Positions 16,620 through 25,380 of a stretch of DNA of 40,803 nucleotides are shown here, piece after piece. This DNA is from CAZVJA01 sp964626885 (lineage in GTDB: Bacteria; Planctomycetota; Planctomycetia; Planctomycetales; Planctomycetaceae): positions 1 to 40,803 of the forward strand of contig CAZVJA010000023.1 of the NCBI GenBank assembly GCA_964626885.1, given 5' to 3'. Below the pieces are notes generated by a model. It was not told the DNA's origin. It saw only the letters and a program-made list of their open reading frames with translations, and did no database searches. The position numbers were made by a program, and so were the translations under genes. How positions within the stretch are numbered: the stretch's first letter is position 1; the number at the start of each line of letters is the position of its first letter.

Positions 16620-18226
16620 GCACACCGACCCTGTCGACGGCGGAAGCGCACACTCTCCCCGCAGAAAACGAACTCCACGATGAGAAGGCGGGTGTGGCGC
16701 GAAAGCAGGTCCGCGGATCGAGCCTGCTGTTCGCCGGCCGGGTTGTTTCGCAGCTGGTGAATCTGGGCGTGCACGTTCTTACCGTGCGATTTCTTTCTCC
16801 GGAATCGTTTGGAGCGCTCGCTTACGCCTTGTCGGTCGTCTACATGTTCGGCGTGGTCAGCACGCTGGGCCTTGATAAAGCCGTCAGCCGGTTCATGCCG
16901 TACTATCACGAGCGGCGCGAATACAACCGGATGTTCGGCACCCTGTGGATGGTGATCGGGACGATTCTCACGGTCGGTACTGCCATTCCGATCGGAGTTT
17001 TGTTGTTACGAAGCGTGATCGAGACCTACTGGATCAAAGATCCGCTGGCTTTGAGCGTGCTCACGATTACGATCTTCCTGATTCCCCTCGAAGCACTCGA
17101 CCTGACCATCGTCAATCTGTTCGCGGTCTTCGCGAAACCACGGGCGATCTTCTTCAGAAAATATCTCCTGTCACCGATTCTCCGCGTAGCGATCGTCGGT
17201 CTGTTCGTGCTGTTTCAGGGAGACGTGCGGTTTCTCGCTTTCGGCTACCTGGTCTCGACATTCTCCGGCATCGCGGTTTGCCTGGGAGTGCTTTATCGGC
17301 TGATCAAGAATCAAGGACTGACATCTTATTGCCGCTGGAGCGAGATCCAGGTGCCGTGGCGTGAGATACTTGCTTTCTCGCTGCCGCTGCTGTCGGTCGA
17401 TTTGTTCAATGTGCTCATGTTCGGCTTCGACGTGATTCTGCTCGAACATTTCGGCGGCATGGCCGACGTCGCGTCCTACCGTTCCGTACAGCCGATTGCA
17501 CGGCTGAATCAGGTCTTCTTCTCAACGTTCACGGTGCTGTACATCCCGCAAGCCGCGCGTTACTTCGCGCGGAACAATCAGGAAGGGATCAATCATCTCT
17601 ATTGGAAAACCGCGACTTGGATCGCAGTGCTCACGTTTCCGGTGTTCATCGCGTCGTTTTCGCTTTGTGAGCCGCTGACGGTCCTCATGTTCGGACAACG
17701 TTATGAAGGCTCAGGGCCGATCCTCGCGTTGTTGGCTGTCGGGTATTACTTCAACGCCGCTCTGGGCTTTAACGGAACCACGCTGACAATTTATCGGAAA
17801 GTGTGGTACGTGGCAGCGCTCACCGTCGCGGCGGCAATGGTGAATATTGCGTTGAATCTGTTCCTGATTCCACGATACGGCGCGTTGGGAGCCGCCATCG
17901 GCACGTCGACAACGCTCGTGATCCATAACATCTTCAAGCAAACAGGCCTGCTGCTCGGGACCGGCATTAACGCATTCGACTGGCGCTACCTGCGGATCTA
18001 TGCCGTAATCGCCGTCAGCGCCGCGGGACTGTTACTTGCCCAACATTTCTTCCAAATAAACCAGATCGTCAGTTTTACTCTGGCAGCGGTCATATTTCTG
18101 CTGGTGGTGCGAACTAACCGCGATCTGTTGGATGTGAGCGATACGTTTCCGGAACTGATGCGGCTTCCGCTGATCCCCCTTCTGCTAGGCAAGCCGCGCC
18201 CCATCGCCGAGTCGAAATCCACATGA
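16616..18226 (+). CDS. Wzx-like polysaccharide flippase (MOP superfamily)
   Basis: A 536-residue membrane protein with about 14 hydrophobic segments evenly spread over its length, as expected of Wzx/MurJ-like flippases. The opening VRGSSLLFAGRVVSQLVNLG and the following VRFLSPESFGALAYALSVVY match the usual first two helices of the polysaccharide_synt family. It should carry undecaprenyl-PP-linked repeat units across the inner membrane. The TTG at 16616 is chosen because AAGGTG lies six bases upstream and the codon overlaps the TGA of the GT2 gene. The frame runs back to 16358 inside GT2, but that part is an out-of-frame shadow. A proton-coupled mechanism is inferred from the family only. Confidence 0.92.
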   Translation: MSTPTLSTAEAHTLPAENELHDEKAGVARKQVRGSSLLFAGRVVSQLVNLGVHVLTVRFLSPESFGALAYALSVVYMFGVVSTLGLDKAVSRFMPYYHERREYNRMFGTLWMVIGTILTVGTAIPIGVLLLRSVIETYWIKDPLALSVLTITIFLIPLEALDLTIVNLFAVFAKPRAIFFRKYLLSPILRVAIVGLFVLFQGDVRFLAFGYLVSTFSGIAVCLGVLYRLIKNQGLTSYCRWSEIQVPWREILAFSLPLLSVDLFNVLMFGFDVILLEHFGGMADVASYRSVQPIARLNQVFFSTFTVLYIPQAARYFARNNQEGINHLYWKTATWIAVLTFPVFIASFSLCEPLTVLMFGQRYEGSGPILALLAVGYYFNAALGFNGTTLTIYRKVWYVAALTVAAAMVNIALNLFLIPRYGALGAAIGTSTTLVIHNIFKQTGLLLGTGINAFDWRYLRIYAVIAVSAAGLLLAQHFFQINQIVSFTLAAVIFLLVVRTNRDLLDVSDTFPELMRLPLIPLLLGKPRPIAESKST

Positions 18227-18468
18227 TCGCGCCGCCGAGGGTGACGGGCCTTCGTTCTTCAGGATGTACGCACGCTCGGGGATCAGACGCTCGTAACGAT
18301 TTTTCCAATTGTGCATCTCCCCTATCCCCGCCCAGGTAGGGAACGCCTGTTTTCTCCCCACGGAACCCCTGCTTTCGAGGCCGCCGCAAGCCCTTGCAAG
18401 AGCTAGATTTCACAGAGCGCGACGCGGCCAGTCGTCAAGCGGCCGCCGTTGCGGAACCAGGGGGCGAG

Positions 18469-19122
18469 ATGTCACGCCAATCGGAAACATTACGCATCGA
18501 CACCGCGCATGAGCAATTCTCTCGAAGAGAATATGCGCCCAGCGTCGAGCAGAACGTCCGCCTGGAGCTCTCGCGACGGATTGACTGGCGGTTTTTGCTC
18601 CCCGACCCACGGCTGGGAACAGTCGCCTGCATCGGCTCTGTCGATGAACAATTCCGCGACGCCCTGCTGTTGTCCTGCCAATCGATCGTGTTTTTCCAGT
18701 CCGTGGAAGAGAATGCCGCACCCCAAGCCCGGTTCGACATCGTCGTTTTGTGCAACCGAGACATCTCGCAACTCGATGGCGCTGCCGCGCTCGTACGGCC
18801 CGGCGGGTATCTCTACGCCGAGGTCAGCCGCTCTTTCTCCTCGCCGGCGACATGGCGGCTCTTGCCGAACCGGGTCGAATCCGAATTCATACGGCTCGGG
18901 TTCTCCAATTGTGCAGCGCATTGGCATTACCCAGGGTTCATCGACTGCACAACCCTCGTACCGATCGATGATGGAGCCTCCGCCCGCTACTTCTTCGATC
19001 AGCAAGGCGCGGGCTTGCGCAAATTGTGCAAATCGGCGGTCGGCCGGTTGCTGCTGGCAATCGGTCTTCTGCCGTTTGTCATCGGCAGTTTCAGTATCGT
19101 GGGGGAAAGGCCGGCCTCATGA
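18469..19122 (+). CDS. Methyltransferase-like protein, probably without the SAM motif
   Basis: About 217 residues. The central part reads LGTVACIGSVDEQFRDALLL, FDIVVLCNRD, then ALVRPGGYLYAEVSR. This follows the strand order of class I methyltransferases, where a glycine-rich motif I is followed by an acidic strand IV and the RPGG turn. The expected GxGxG loop is reduced to IGS, so SAM binding is doubtful. The C-terminus (LLLAIGLLPFVIGSFSIVGE) is hydrophobic and could anchor it to the membrane. The ATG at 18469 is preferred because of GGGGGCGAG upstream; a TTG at 18394 would add 25 hydrophilic residues. The stop overlaps the next gene (ATGA), so it is coupled to the kinase-like gene and the two may act on one substrate. 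Function not established. Confidence 0.6.
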   Translation: MSRQSETLRIDTAHEQFSRREYAPSVEQNVRLELSRRIDWRFLLPDPRLGTVACIGSVDEQFRDALLLSCQSIVFFQSVEENAAPQARFDIVVLCNRDISQLDGAAALVRPGGYLYAEVSRSFSSPATWRLLPNRVESEFIRLGFSNCAAHWHYPGFIDCTTLVPIDDGASARYFFDQQGAGLRKLCKSAVGRLLLAIGLLPFVIGSFSIVGERPAS

Positions 19123-20174
19123 ACGCCCTCCTCTCCTGCCTCGACCAACACCGGCAATCGCTTACGGACGAACGGCTCGGATTCTCGCCTCGCTCTCGGT
19201 ACATCATAAAGACGCCGCGGTTCCGAGCATCACGTCATGTGATTCTGTTGCATGTTCCAGACGGGGCGACCGATCCGACGCTGGTGGTCAAGGTTCCGCG
19301 TCTGCCGGACGACCGGTGGGGAATCGACCGCGAAGCACATGCACTGCAGCAGATCGCATCCAGGATCGAAACGGCGGGAATGTTTCTGCAAAACTCGATT
19401 CCACGCTTGGTTGGGGTATGGGACTGTTACGGCTACCCCGCCCTGGTTCAAACCGCACTCGTGGGACGTCCGCTCGATCCCGCCACCATCCATCGGGATC
19501 GTGAGCAATGCTGCCATGACGCCGTCGACTGGCTGGTCAATTTTCACCGGACCACGAGCGTGGCCGTGGAAGATCGAGGCGCGTGGTTCGACGAGCAGGT
19601 GGGCTTACCTCTGCAAATTCTGGAATCTCTTTTCGGAGAGTCTGACGGAGAGCGTGAGCTTCTCAAGCTCGCTCGCCGATGCCTCAGCTCGCTGCGAGAG
19701 TTGCCGATCCCGGCTGTTATCGAACATGGAGATTTCGGCCACCCGAACCTGTTTCGACTTCGAACGGGACAGCTCGGAGTGATCGACTGGGAGTTGGCGG
19801 ACCCACAAGGCATCCCGGCCGCGGATCTCTGGTTCTTTCTCTCTTATGTGGCGACAGCGCGGACCGATCCGAATTCGATTTCCGAGCAGGTGGACTCGTT
19901 CCGCGAAGCGTTCTACGAACATGGATCGTGGACTCAACCGTTCGTCGACAAGTATCTCCGCGAAATGGCGATTCCCCGACAATTCATAGACGGGCTGTTT
20001 GTCCTCACCTGGACCCGTTACCTTGCGAAGCTGGCGGGGCGTTTGGGAACCAGCGACACCGATACCGCAACTCACCTGCGGGATGAGGCGGGGCGCACGC
20101 ATCTGGCAAACTGGCTCCGTAACAGCCGGTACTACGCGTTCTGGCAACAGGCAGTCGCATGGAAGGGACAATGA
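19119..20174 (+). CDS. Aminoglycoside phosphotransferase-like (APH/choline kinase fold) protein
   Basis: A 351-residue protein with the small-molecule kinase fold. Brenner's motif appears as IEHGDFGHPNLF (catalytic Asp205), followed by LGVIDWELAD (Asp223, metal ligand), which together mark APH/choline/homoserine kinases. An N-lobe lysine candidate lies in LVVKVPRLP (Lys58). Within a polysaccharide locus, phosphorylation of a sugar, an amino alcohol or a lipid-linked intermediate is more plausible than antibiotic resistance. The ATG at 19119 overlaps the preceding stop as ATGA, and its own stop overlaps the deacetylase start the same way. No signal peptide or membrane helix is present. Confidence 0.8.
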   Translation: MNALLSCLDQHRQSLTDERLGFSPRSRYIIKTPRFRASRHVILLHVPDGATDPTLVVKVPRLPDDRWGIDREAHALQQIASRIETAGMFLQNSIPRLVGVWDCYGYPALVQTALVGRPLDPATIHRDREQCCHDAVDWLVNFHRTTSVAVEDRGAWFDEQVGLPLQILESLFGESDGERELLKLARRCLSSLRELPIPAVIEHGDFGHPNLFRLRTGQLGVIDWELADPQGIPAADLWFFLSYVATARTDPNSISEQVDSFREAFYEHGSWTQPFVDKYLREMAIPRQFIDGLFVLTWTRYLAKLAGRLGTSDTDTATHLRDEAGRTHLANWLRNSRYYAFWQQAVAWKGQ

Positions 20175-21259
20175 ACGGAGAACGGATCAATTCGCTGCAA
20201 CGTTCACGGGACGCACGGGAATCTCTCCCTCCGCGCACCGGCGGGATCGTTCGACGGTCGGTCCGACGGATATCGGAGCACGCGCTTTTCGCGCGGTTCG
20301 TTCAGTGGCTGGAGCGTATCGACGGCGGCGCCACTCACCTGCTGCGCGTGTTGACCTACCACCGCGTCGCCGATCCGGCCGACAGTTGCAATTTGTATCC
20401 GAATATTCTGAGCGCGACGCCAGAGCAATTCGAGCGGCAGATGCGGTTCATTGCCGACCGCTATCACGTTCTTTCGCTTCAGGAATTGGAATCGGCCTGG
20501 AACGGAGATCGACGGTTCTCGCAGCCTTCGGTGCTCCTCACATTTGATGACGGCTACCGGGATTTCGCGGAGATCGCATGGCCGGTGATGCGACGGATGA
20601 AGCTCCCGGTGACGCTCTTCGTCCCGACAGCATTTCCGAATCATCCGGAACGGGTCTTCTGGTGGGACCGCGTCCATCAGGCAGTACACGGTTTGCCGGA
20701 GTGCCCGTCCATTGAAACTCCTGCGGGAACTCTGGCCACAGAAACGCTCACCCAACGCTTTGCGGCAGTCAAACAGCTCACCGGGTATATCAAGTCGCTG
20801 CCGCACCACGACGCGATGGCGGCCGTCGACCGACTGTGCGATCAGCTTGGAGCGCCGGAATCGCGAAACGACATCTTGAGCTGGAACGAACTCCGACAAC
20901 TGGCCCGCGAAGGGGTCACGATCGGCGCACATACTCGAACGCATCCGCTCATGAATCGCATGTCGCTTGAAGAGGCTCGCGACGAAGCGGTCGGCTCTCT
21001 GCACGATCTCGAACGTGAAATCAGCGGACAGCCTGCGGTACTCGCCTACCCGGCCGGGGGCTGCTCCCAAGACGTGGCACGAATGCTCGAACGCGAGGGT
21101 TTCCGATTCGCCTTTACGACGGAACGAGGCCTGAACGACATGCGCACGGCAGACCCGCTGCTGCTGAAGAGGATCAACGTCGGGCGACACACCAGCGACG
21201 CGGCCCTGCGGATGCAACTCTTGCGCTGGATGCGATACTCCAGTCTCTGGGCAAAGTAG
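20171..21259 (+). CDS. NodB-type polysaccharide deacetylase
   Basis: A 362-residue carbohydrate esterase family 4 protein. The catalytic signature is VLLTFDDGYRDF with the base Asp126 and the metal ligand Asp127. The other two metal ligands are in IGAHTRTHP (His254, His258). The barrel continues through LAYPAGGCS and ends near LKRINVGR. It would remove N-acetyl groups from an amino-sugar polymer or from a lipid-linked precursor. No signal peptide is evident at the ATG at 20171, so it may act in the cytoplasm on precursors or be exported by another route. The ATG overlaps the preceding gene's TGA (ATGA) and has GGAAGGGA just upstream; an ATG four codons earlier is possible. It is the last gene of the plus-strand series. 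Confidence 0.92.
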   Translation: MNGERINSLQRSRDARESLPPRTGGIVRRSVRRISEHALFARFVQWLERIDGGATHLLRVLTYHRVADPADSCNLYPNILSATPEQFERQMRFIADRYHVLSLQELESAWNGDRRFSQPSVLLTFDDGYRDFAEIAWPVMRRMKLPVTLFVPTAFPNHPERVFWWDRVHQAVHGLPECPSIETPAGTLATETLTQRFAAVKQLTGYIKSLPHHDAMAAVDRLCDQLGAPESRNDILSWNELRQLAREGVTIGAHTRTHPLMNRMSLEEARDEAVGSLHDLEREISGQPAVLAYPAGGCSQDVARMLEREGFRFAFTTERGLNDMRTADPLLLKRINVGRHTSDAALRMQLLRWMRYSSLWAK

Positions 21260-21302
21260 TGTGATACCGCGCGGCGTTCCGCCGACGATCGACGATCATC
21301 AA

Positions 21303-21341
21303 CGAGAAGGAGCCCACCGGCAATCGACCGGCGGGCTCCTC
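21303..21341. terminator. Hairpin between convergent polysaccharide genes
   Basis: GGAGCCCACCGG and CCGGCGGGCTCC form a 12-bp stem with one mismatch and a 7-base loop, 50 to 80 bases after the deacetylase stop and about 35 bases after the stop of the minus-strand export gene. A T-run is weak on both strands, so it may need Rho or act in both directions as a barrier. Position is the main argument. Confidence 0.55.
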
Positions 21342-21374
21342 AGAGTCGTCTCTCACACCATCAGGCGAGTTGGC

Positions 21375-22898
21375 TTAGAAGAAGAACAGCCAGTTACCCG
21401 ATTGGACTCGGAACAGATTCTGGAAGATGCGATCGAACTGACGTCGCGCCCACCAGGCACCGTCCGGATTGATATAGATGATGTCCCCCGGCTTGATTAG
21501 GACTGTCTCGCGTTCGTCGTAACGGGCCTTGATGAGGTCCACGACGATCAAGAGCGGCGGGCCGTCCGGCTGATTGCGATGCACGGTCACCGTCGTCGGC
21601 GAGTCGATCGGATCAATATACCCCGCCATCGCCACACCCGTGACAACATCGATATCGCGATCCAAAGGCAGGTTGAAACCGTTACCGAGGTCTCGATCGT
21701 CCTGACGCAAGCTGAACCGGCTGCCCAACTGGTAGTTCAATTGGCCAACCACCCAGAAGACTTCGCGACGGCGGCGCGGAACGACCACGACATCCCCCTG
21801 TTCGAGGGAGATATCCTGCAGCGTCAATCCATCACCGGGATACTTCACGACGTCGTTGGGTCCCATTGGCCCGTCGAGTTCCGCGCCGCGCAGCGGGATT
21901 TTCACAATCGATTGCTCACGCGGGGCCGCTTGCGGGGCGTCGGCATCATACGGCGCCTCATCGACCTTCACGTCAAAGGTGACGTTTCGTTCCGCGTCGA
22001 GCAGATCTTCGTGGGAGTTTTCGTAAGAAACCGATCGCAGAGCGGCTTCATATTGCTCGACGGAGGCCAAGCCTTCTAATGTCAACACACCCTTGTTCGA
22101 GTCGTACTTTCCTTGAATACCGTTCTGCTTCTCAAAAACAAGCTTGTCTTTGCTTGGCTCGAAGCCAGAGGCAATGGAGACCGTTACCCCTTTGATCTTC
22201 CGAGCGCCCCCATTCTTCGCCATCCCCCCTTCAACACCAGGTGCCGGCTGAGGCGGCATCGGCAGCTTGCGGGGATCGATGCGGTGGATCGTCCCTTGGC
22301 GATGAATTTCGACGACCATGTCGGCGTCTTTGGTCAATCCGGTCGCCGCGGCGATGGCGTGGGCCACGTCGTTCTCATACTTGTTCAGCGGGTAGTGCCC
22401 TGGCGTTGTGACTTCCCCGAGCACCGCGATATCAACCGTCGCTTTAGAGAAGAGCCGGACCACGGCCCGCGGATTGACGAGCACCCCTTCATAGGCGTCG
22501 TTGACGGCCTTTTGAGCCTGCGGGACGGTCATTCCGCCAACCTTCACATCCGCCACGAGCGGCAGCTGAATTTCGCCGGTGGAGGTCACTTGCACCTGAA
22601 TCGGTGTGATTTCACCGCGACGCAATAAGTCGGGAATCGTCACTTCCAGGGTGTCGTTGACCCCCAGCAGGTATTCCTTCGGTGCGGGCAACGCCAGGTG
22701 CGACATGTTCAACCGCGGCGCCGTGGAACGGGTCGGCGTGCGGAATGAGTCGGGCAAGTCCCGGGCAGGAATACCGGAATAGCAGAACGGGGCAAAGCAA
22801 CCGCTTGTCGTGACCAAACAAGCCAGGCCCATCAGCCCGACTGCGAGTCTCGGCAAGGCGAAGCGCTTACCACTTGAGTCTTTTCCAAGGATACGCAT
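21375..22898 (-). CDS. Wza-like polysaccharide export lipoprotein with inserted adhesin-type domain
   Basis: A 507-residue lipoprotein. The leader ends in TTSGC, with lipobox Cys34. Residues ~74-155 form the poly-export domain (EYLLGVNDTLEVTIPDLL, TGEIQLPLVADVKVGGMTV). The first SLBB-type segment follows at ~156-210 (VLGEVTTPGHYPL). Residues ~234-312 are not part of any Wza that I know; they read like the beta-domain of large cadherin/RTX adhesins (GIQGKYDSNKGVLTLEG, SVEQYEAALRSVSYENS). A second SLBB-type region at ~330-475 ends the protein (FWVVGQLNYQLGSRFSL, ETVLIKPGDIIYINPDG). It should form the outer-membrane export pore. The ATG at 22898 follows GGAG at nine bases; a TTG five codons earlier is less likely. 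Convergent with the polysaccharide operon. The insertion is unusual. Confidence 0.85.
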   Translation of the reverse strand: MRILGKDSSGKRFALPRLAVGLMGLACLVTTSGCFAPFCYSGIPARDLPDSFRTPTRSTAPRLNMSHLALPAPKEYLLGVNDTLEVTIPDLLRRGEITPIQVQVTSTGEIQLPLVADVKVGGMTVPQAQKAVNDAYEGVLVNPRAVVRLFSKATVDIAVLGEVTTPGHYPLNKYENDVAHAIAAATGLTKDADMVVEIHRQGTIHRIDPRKLPMPPQPAPGVEGGMAKNGGARKIKGVTVSIASGFEPSKDKLVFEKQNGIQGKYDSNKGVLTLEGLASVEQYEAALRSVSYENSHEDLLDAERNVTFDVKVDEAPYDADAPQAAPREQSIVKIPLRGAELDGPMGPNDVVKYPGDGLTLQDISLEQGDVVVVPRRRREVFWVVGQLNYQLGSRFSLRQDDRDLGNGFNLPLDRDIDVVTGVAMAGYIDPIDSPTTVTVHRNQPDGPPLLIVVDLIKARYDERETVLIKPGDIIYINPDGAWWARRQFDRIFQNLFRVQSGNWLFFF

Positions 22899-23152
22899 GA
22901 CAGGTTGCTCCAACCGCTCTCCGGAAGCGAATCTTTCTTAAGCGTCCATCGAGAACACTTTTGACGGCCTTGCCGAAACGTCGGCACTGAATGATTGGCC
23001 GTATCAATGCTATTGATCGGTTTGTAGCGGGAAGTGCTGTAACTCAAGCAATGCCGCTTGCACGAACCCACTGGTCGCTAATCTCAACTCACACTCCCCA
23101 AATACACACCATGTCGCGACGGTAAATTCTCTGAATTCTTCCCAGATCCCCA
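22899..23152. other. Intergenic gap upstream of the Wza-like gene
   Basis: 254 bases between the Wza-like gene and the end of the gene behind it on the same strand. No supportable gene, strong terminator or repeat was found. A promoter for the Wza-like gene would fit here. Confidence 0.4.
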
Positions 23153-25042
23153 TCATCGAATGCCTCGCAGGGCCGGCTTTCCTTTTCGCACAACAAGATT
23201 GTCATTCTCTTTCACCAGCCGATACCCGGATTTCTCGAGGAATTGATTCAGCAACTCCCTCGTTTCCTCCGGTGTGAACAGGCGAGAGTCGAAGTATGTG
23301 AAAGTTCCGGGAGGGGGCTCCGGCATCACCAGCGGAAGTCGAACCTCGCGGGCATATTCCCGCAAAACGAACTCCCAGGCAGCTTCCCGGAAGCTGAACG
23401 ACATTTTCTTGTCGACCTCTATGGCAGCGGTCGCAGGGGGCGCCTGAAGTACCGGAGCCGGTGTCTCCGTCAGTGAGGGACCTGGAAGACCGGGTACGAC
23501 CTCGGTCGCTGCAGGTCCTGGTGACACCCCTGGTACGGGTGCAGGAGTAGCCTCGGTTGAACGAACATTCAGCTCGTCCAGCACCACTTCCGGCCGGTCG
23601 GCGAACAATCCATAAGTGACATTAAGCTGGCTTGCCGTGGCCGCCTTGATGCGCGCGTCATCGACGCGGCCGGTGTTCAGGTCATGCCGCGCATCATTCA
23701 GCAGCGCCTCCGATCGTTCCCGCGCGGTACTCACCAGACCCAACGACGGCGCCGCGGAATCAGCATCATCTCTGGTGGAAATCTCCGTGGCATCGGCCCG
23801 CGAGGCGATGGCCGACGGCTGAGGTCGAAGAATCAAGCGGCCGTCACGCTGGCTAAGAGTAAACCCCTTCTCCAGGAGCAGAGCATTCAAAAGATCGAGC
23901 GTTTCCTGAGCCGATCGGGGTTGATGATCGACGTAAGTCAGCGCTCCCGCCGGAATGAGATTCATGTCGAGCGGTTGCCCGATTTTTGCGGCGAACTGTG
24001 TCAGCACGAAGTCCCACGGCGCGCCGTGGAAATCGAACGACAGCCGCATGCCGGTATCAGGAAGCGGATTGCGTGTCTCTCCGGGGGTGATGATGACTTC
24101 CTGTGGAGCGGAATTCGCGACAGCAGGGTGATTACCGGGCAAAAGAATGTTTCCCGGAACTGTGGAGTTCGACCTCACGACCGGTGGAGGAACTGTTTCA
24201 GGCGAGGAAACCGCGGGAGAACCTTTCGCGGAGACGAGGGCTGGTTTTCCCGTTTGCCGGTCGATCGAGGCCAGCACCGCTTCCGGGCGGTCCTCAAGAA
24301 TTCCAAAGGGCACGTTCAGATCGCGGGCGATGAGCGCTTTTTCCCGAGCCTCGCTGATGTTGCCGTTCTGCAGCGCACGGCGGGCTTCCCGAACCAGCTC
24401 ACGGGCTCGTTCTCGCAGAATCGATGTCTCCTGCTTCTCACCCTGGCCAATCGAGAGCGCCGGCCCTTCTTCCAGCCCCACCGGGACGATGATCTGTCCC
24501 CGAATCACGACGGGCTCATCGCTGATCGATCGTCTTTCGGCGGTAGGAGCTGTCTGCTTTTCCAAACGCGGAATCGGCCTGTCGTGCGATTTCAAACGGG
24601 ACTTTTGATCGCTCGAACGGCTCCAGATTAAAGAGCCCGGATTGAATTCCGCGAGACGTTTCTCTTTGACTTCGTTCCCCCCTTTTACCTCTGCGTCAGC
24701 CGTGAGAGAGGCCGGAGGGTTCGTTGACGACGGATCATGGAGGAGCGATTCCCGAACGACATGCCCCGTCCCGATCAGCAAGGCCGCAGCCAGGGTGCCG
24801 CGCGCCAACTTCTTCCGCCACTTGGCCCCGAGCGGTACTGATGAGGCACTGGACCATTCCACCGCTGGAATACTGGGAGCCTCAATTCTGAGCTTCGTCC
24901 GACTCTTCGAACCAGTGCTGGAGCGAGACGCACGCTTGGGCCTTTGTCGGCCAGCGCCGTGAGATTGGCTCCCCGATCGTGCTTTATCGAGCAGATCGAA
25001 GAGGTCGCCGCCAAACGGGGTGTCTTCGTTGAGCTTCTTCAA
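23153..25042 (-). CDS. Membrane-anchored protein with duplicated secretin-N (STN)-like modules
   Basis: A 629-residue protein built as a duplicate. A cytoplasmic N-terminus of ~78 basic residues and one membrane helix (79-97, LARGTLAAALLIGTGHVV) are followed by two copies of a two-part unit. Part A is a helical repeat (208-262 and 439-491; compare LNVPFGILEDRPEAVLASID with LNVTYGLFADRPEVVLDELN). Part B is an STN-like fold (332-407 and 546-619; compare SFDFHGAPWDFVL with SFSFREAAWEFVL, each ending in strands ILRP or VVRK). These are the N-terminal modules of planctomycete secretin-type proteins, but no secretin pore follows. Pro/Ala-rich linkers join the units. It may be a periplasmic adaptor for the adjacent export lipoprotein. 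The TTG start at 25042 has GGAAG six bases upstream. Confidence 0.72.
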   Translation of the reverse strand: MKKLNEDTPFGGDLFDLLDKARSGSQSHGAGRQRPKRASRSSTGSKSRTKLRIEAPSIPAVEWSSASSVPLGAKWRKKLARGTLAAALLIGTGHVVRESLLHDPSSTNPPASLTADAEVKGGNEVKEKRLAEFNPGSLIWSRSSDQKSRLKSHDRPIPRLEKQTAPTAERRSISDEPVVIRGQIIVPVGLEEGPALSIGQGEKQETSILRERARELVREARRALQNGNISEAREKALIARDLNVPFGILEDRPEAVLASIDRQTGKPALVSAKGSPAVSSPETVPPPVVRSNSTVPGNILLPGNHPAVANSAPQEVIITPGETRNPLPDTGMRLSFDFHGAPWDFVLTQFAAKIGQPLDMNLIPAGALTYVDHQPRSAQETLDLLNALLLEKGFTLSQRDGRLILRPQPSAIASRADATEISTRDDADSAAPSLGLVSTARERSEALLNDARHDLNTGRVDDARIKAATASQLNVTYGLFADRPEVVLDELNVRSTEATPAPVPGVSPGPAATEVVPGLPGPSLTETPAPVLQAPPATAAIEVDKKMSFSFREAAWEFVLREYAREVRLPLVMPEPPPGTFTYFDSRLFTPEETRELLNQFLEKSGYRLVKENDNLVVRKGKPALRGIR

Positions 25043-25380
25043 AACGCACTTCCATCCCTGGAAAGGAGCCTTCCGTCATGCGACCCCGATAACGGGCGCT
25101 GTCCTTATTATCGGAAGGTCTTGCGGAGTGCGTTGAAGTGTGCCCCTGAGTATCCCGCAACAAATCCGGACTCTCTCCGTGTCGGCGGCTGCTTACGCTC
25201 ATTCCGATTAACGAACATGGGTAAGCTTGGCGGACAAATCGGGCTCTGTCAGCTGTTGCCGGACCGCAGAAGTCAAAGTTGACCGTCAAAGTCCTCTGAA
25301 GTTCCGCAGTTTGACAACCCGACTGGCTCTCCTGACATCGCAACTTTCGGGCGACACAGGTCACACCACCGAGCGTGCCG
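25043..25380. other. 338-base intergenic region
   Basis: Separates two minus-strand genes. It probably contains the promoter of the secretin-N-like gene. Open frames crossing it on both strands lack ribosome binding sites and known motifs. I see no RNA gene or repeat. Confidence 0.4.

Noticed and set aside
19119..20174. APH-like gene as an antibiotic resistance determinant
   Set aside because: It is embedded and translationally coupled within a polysaccharide operon and not near mobile elements; the fold also covers sugar and choline kinases.
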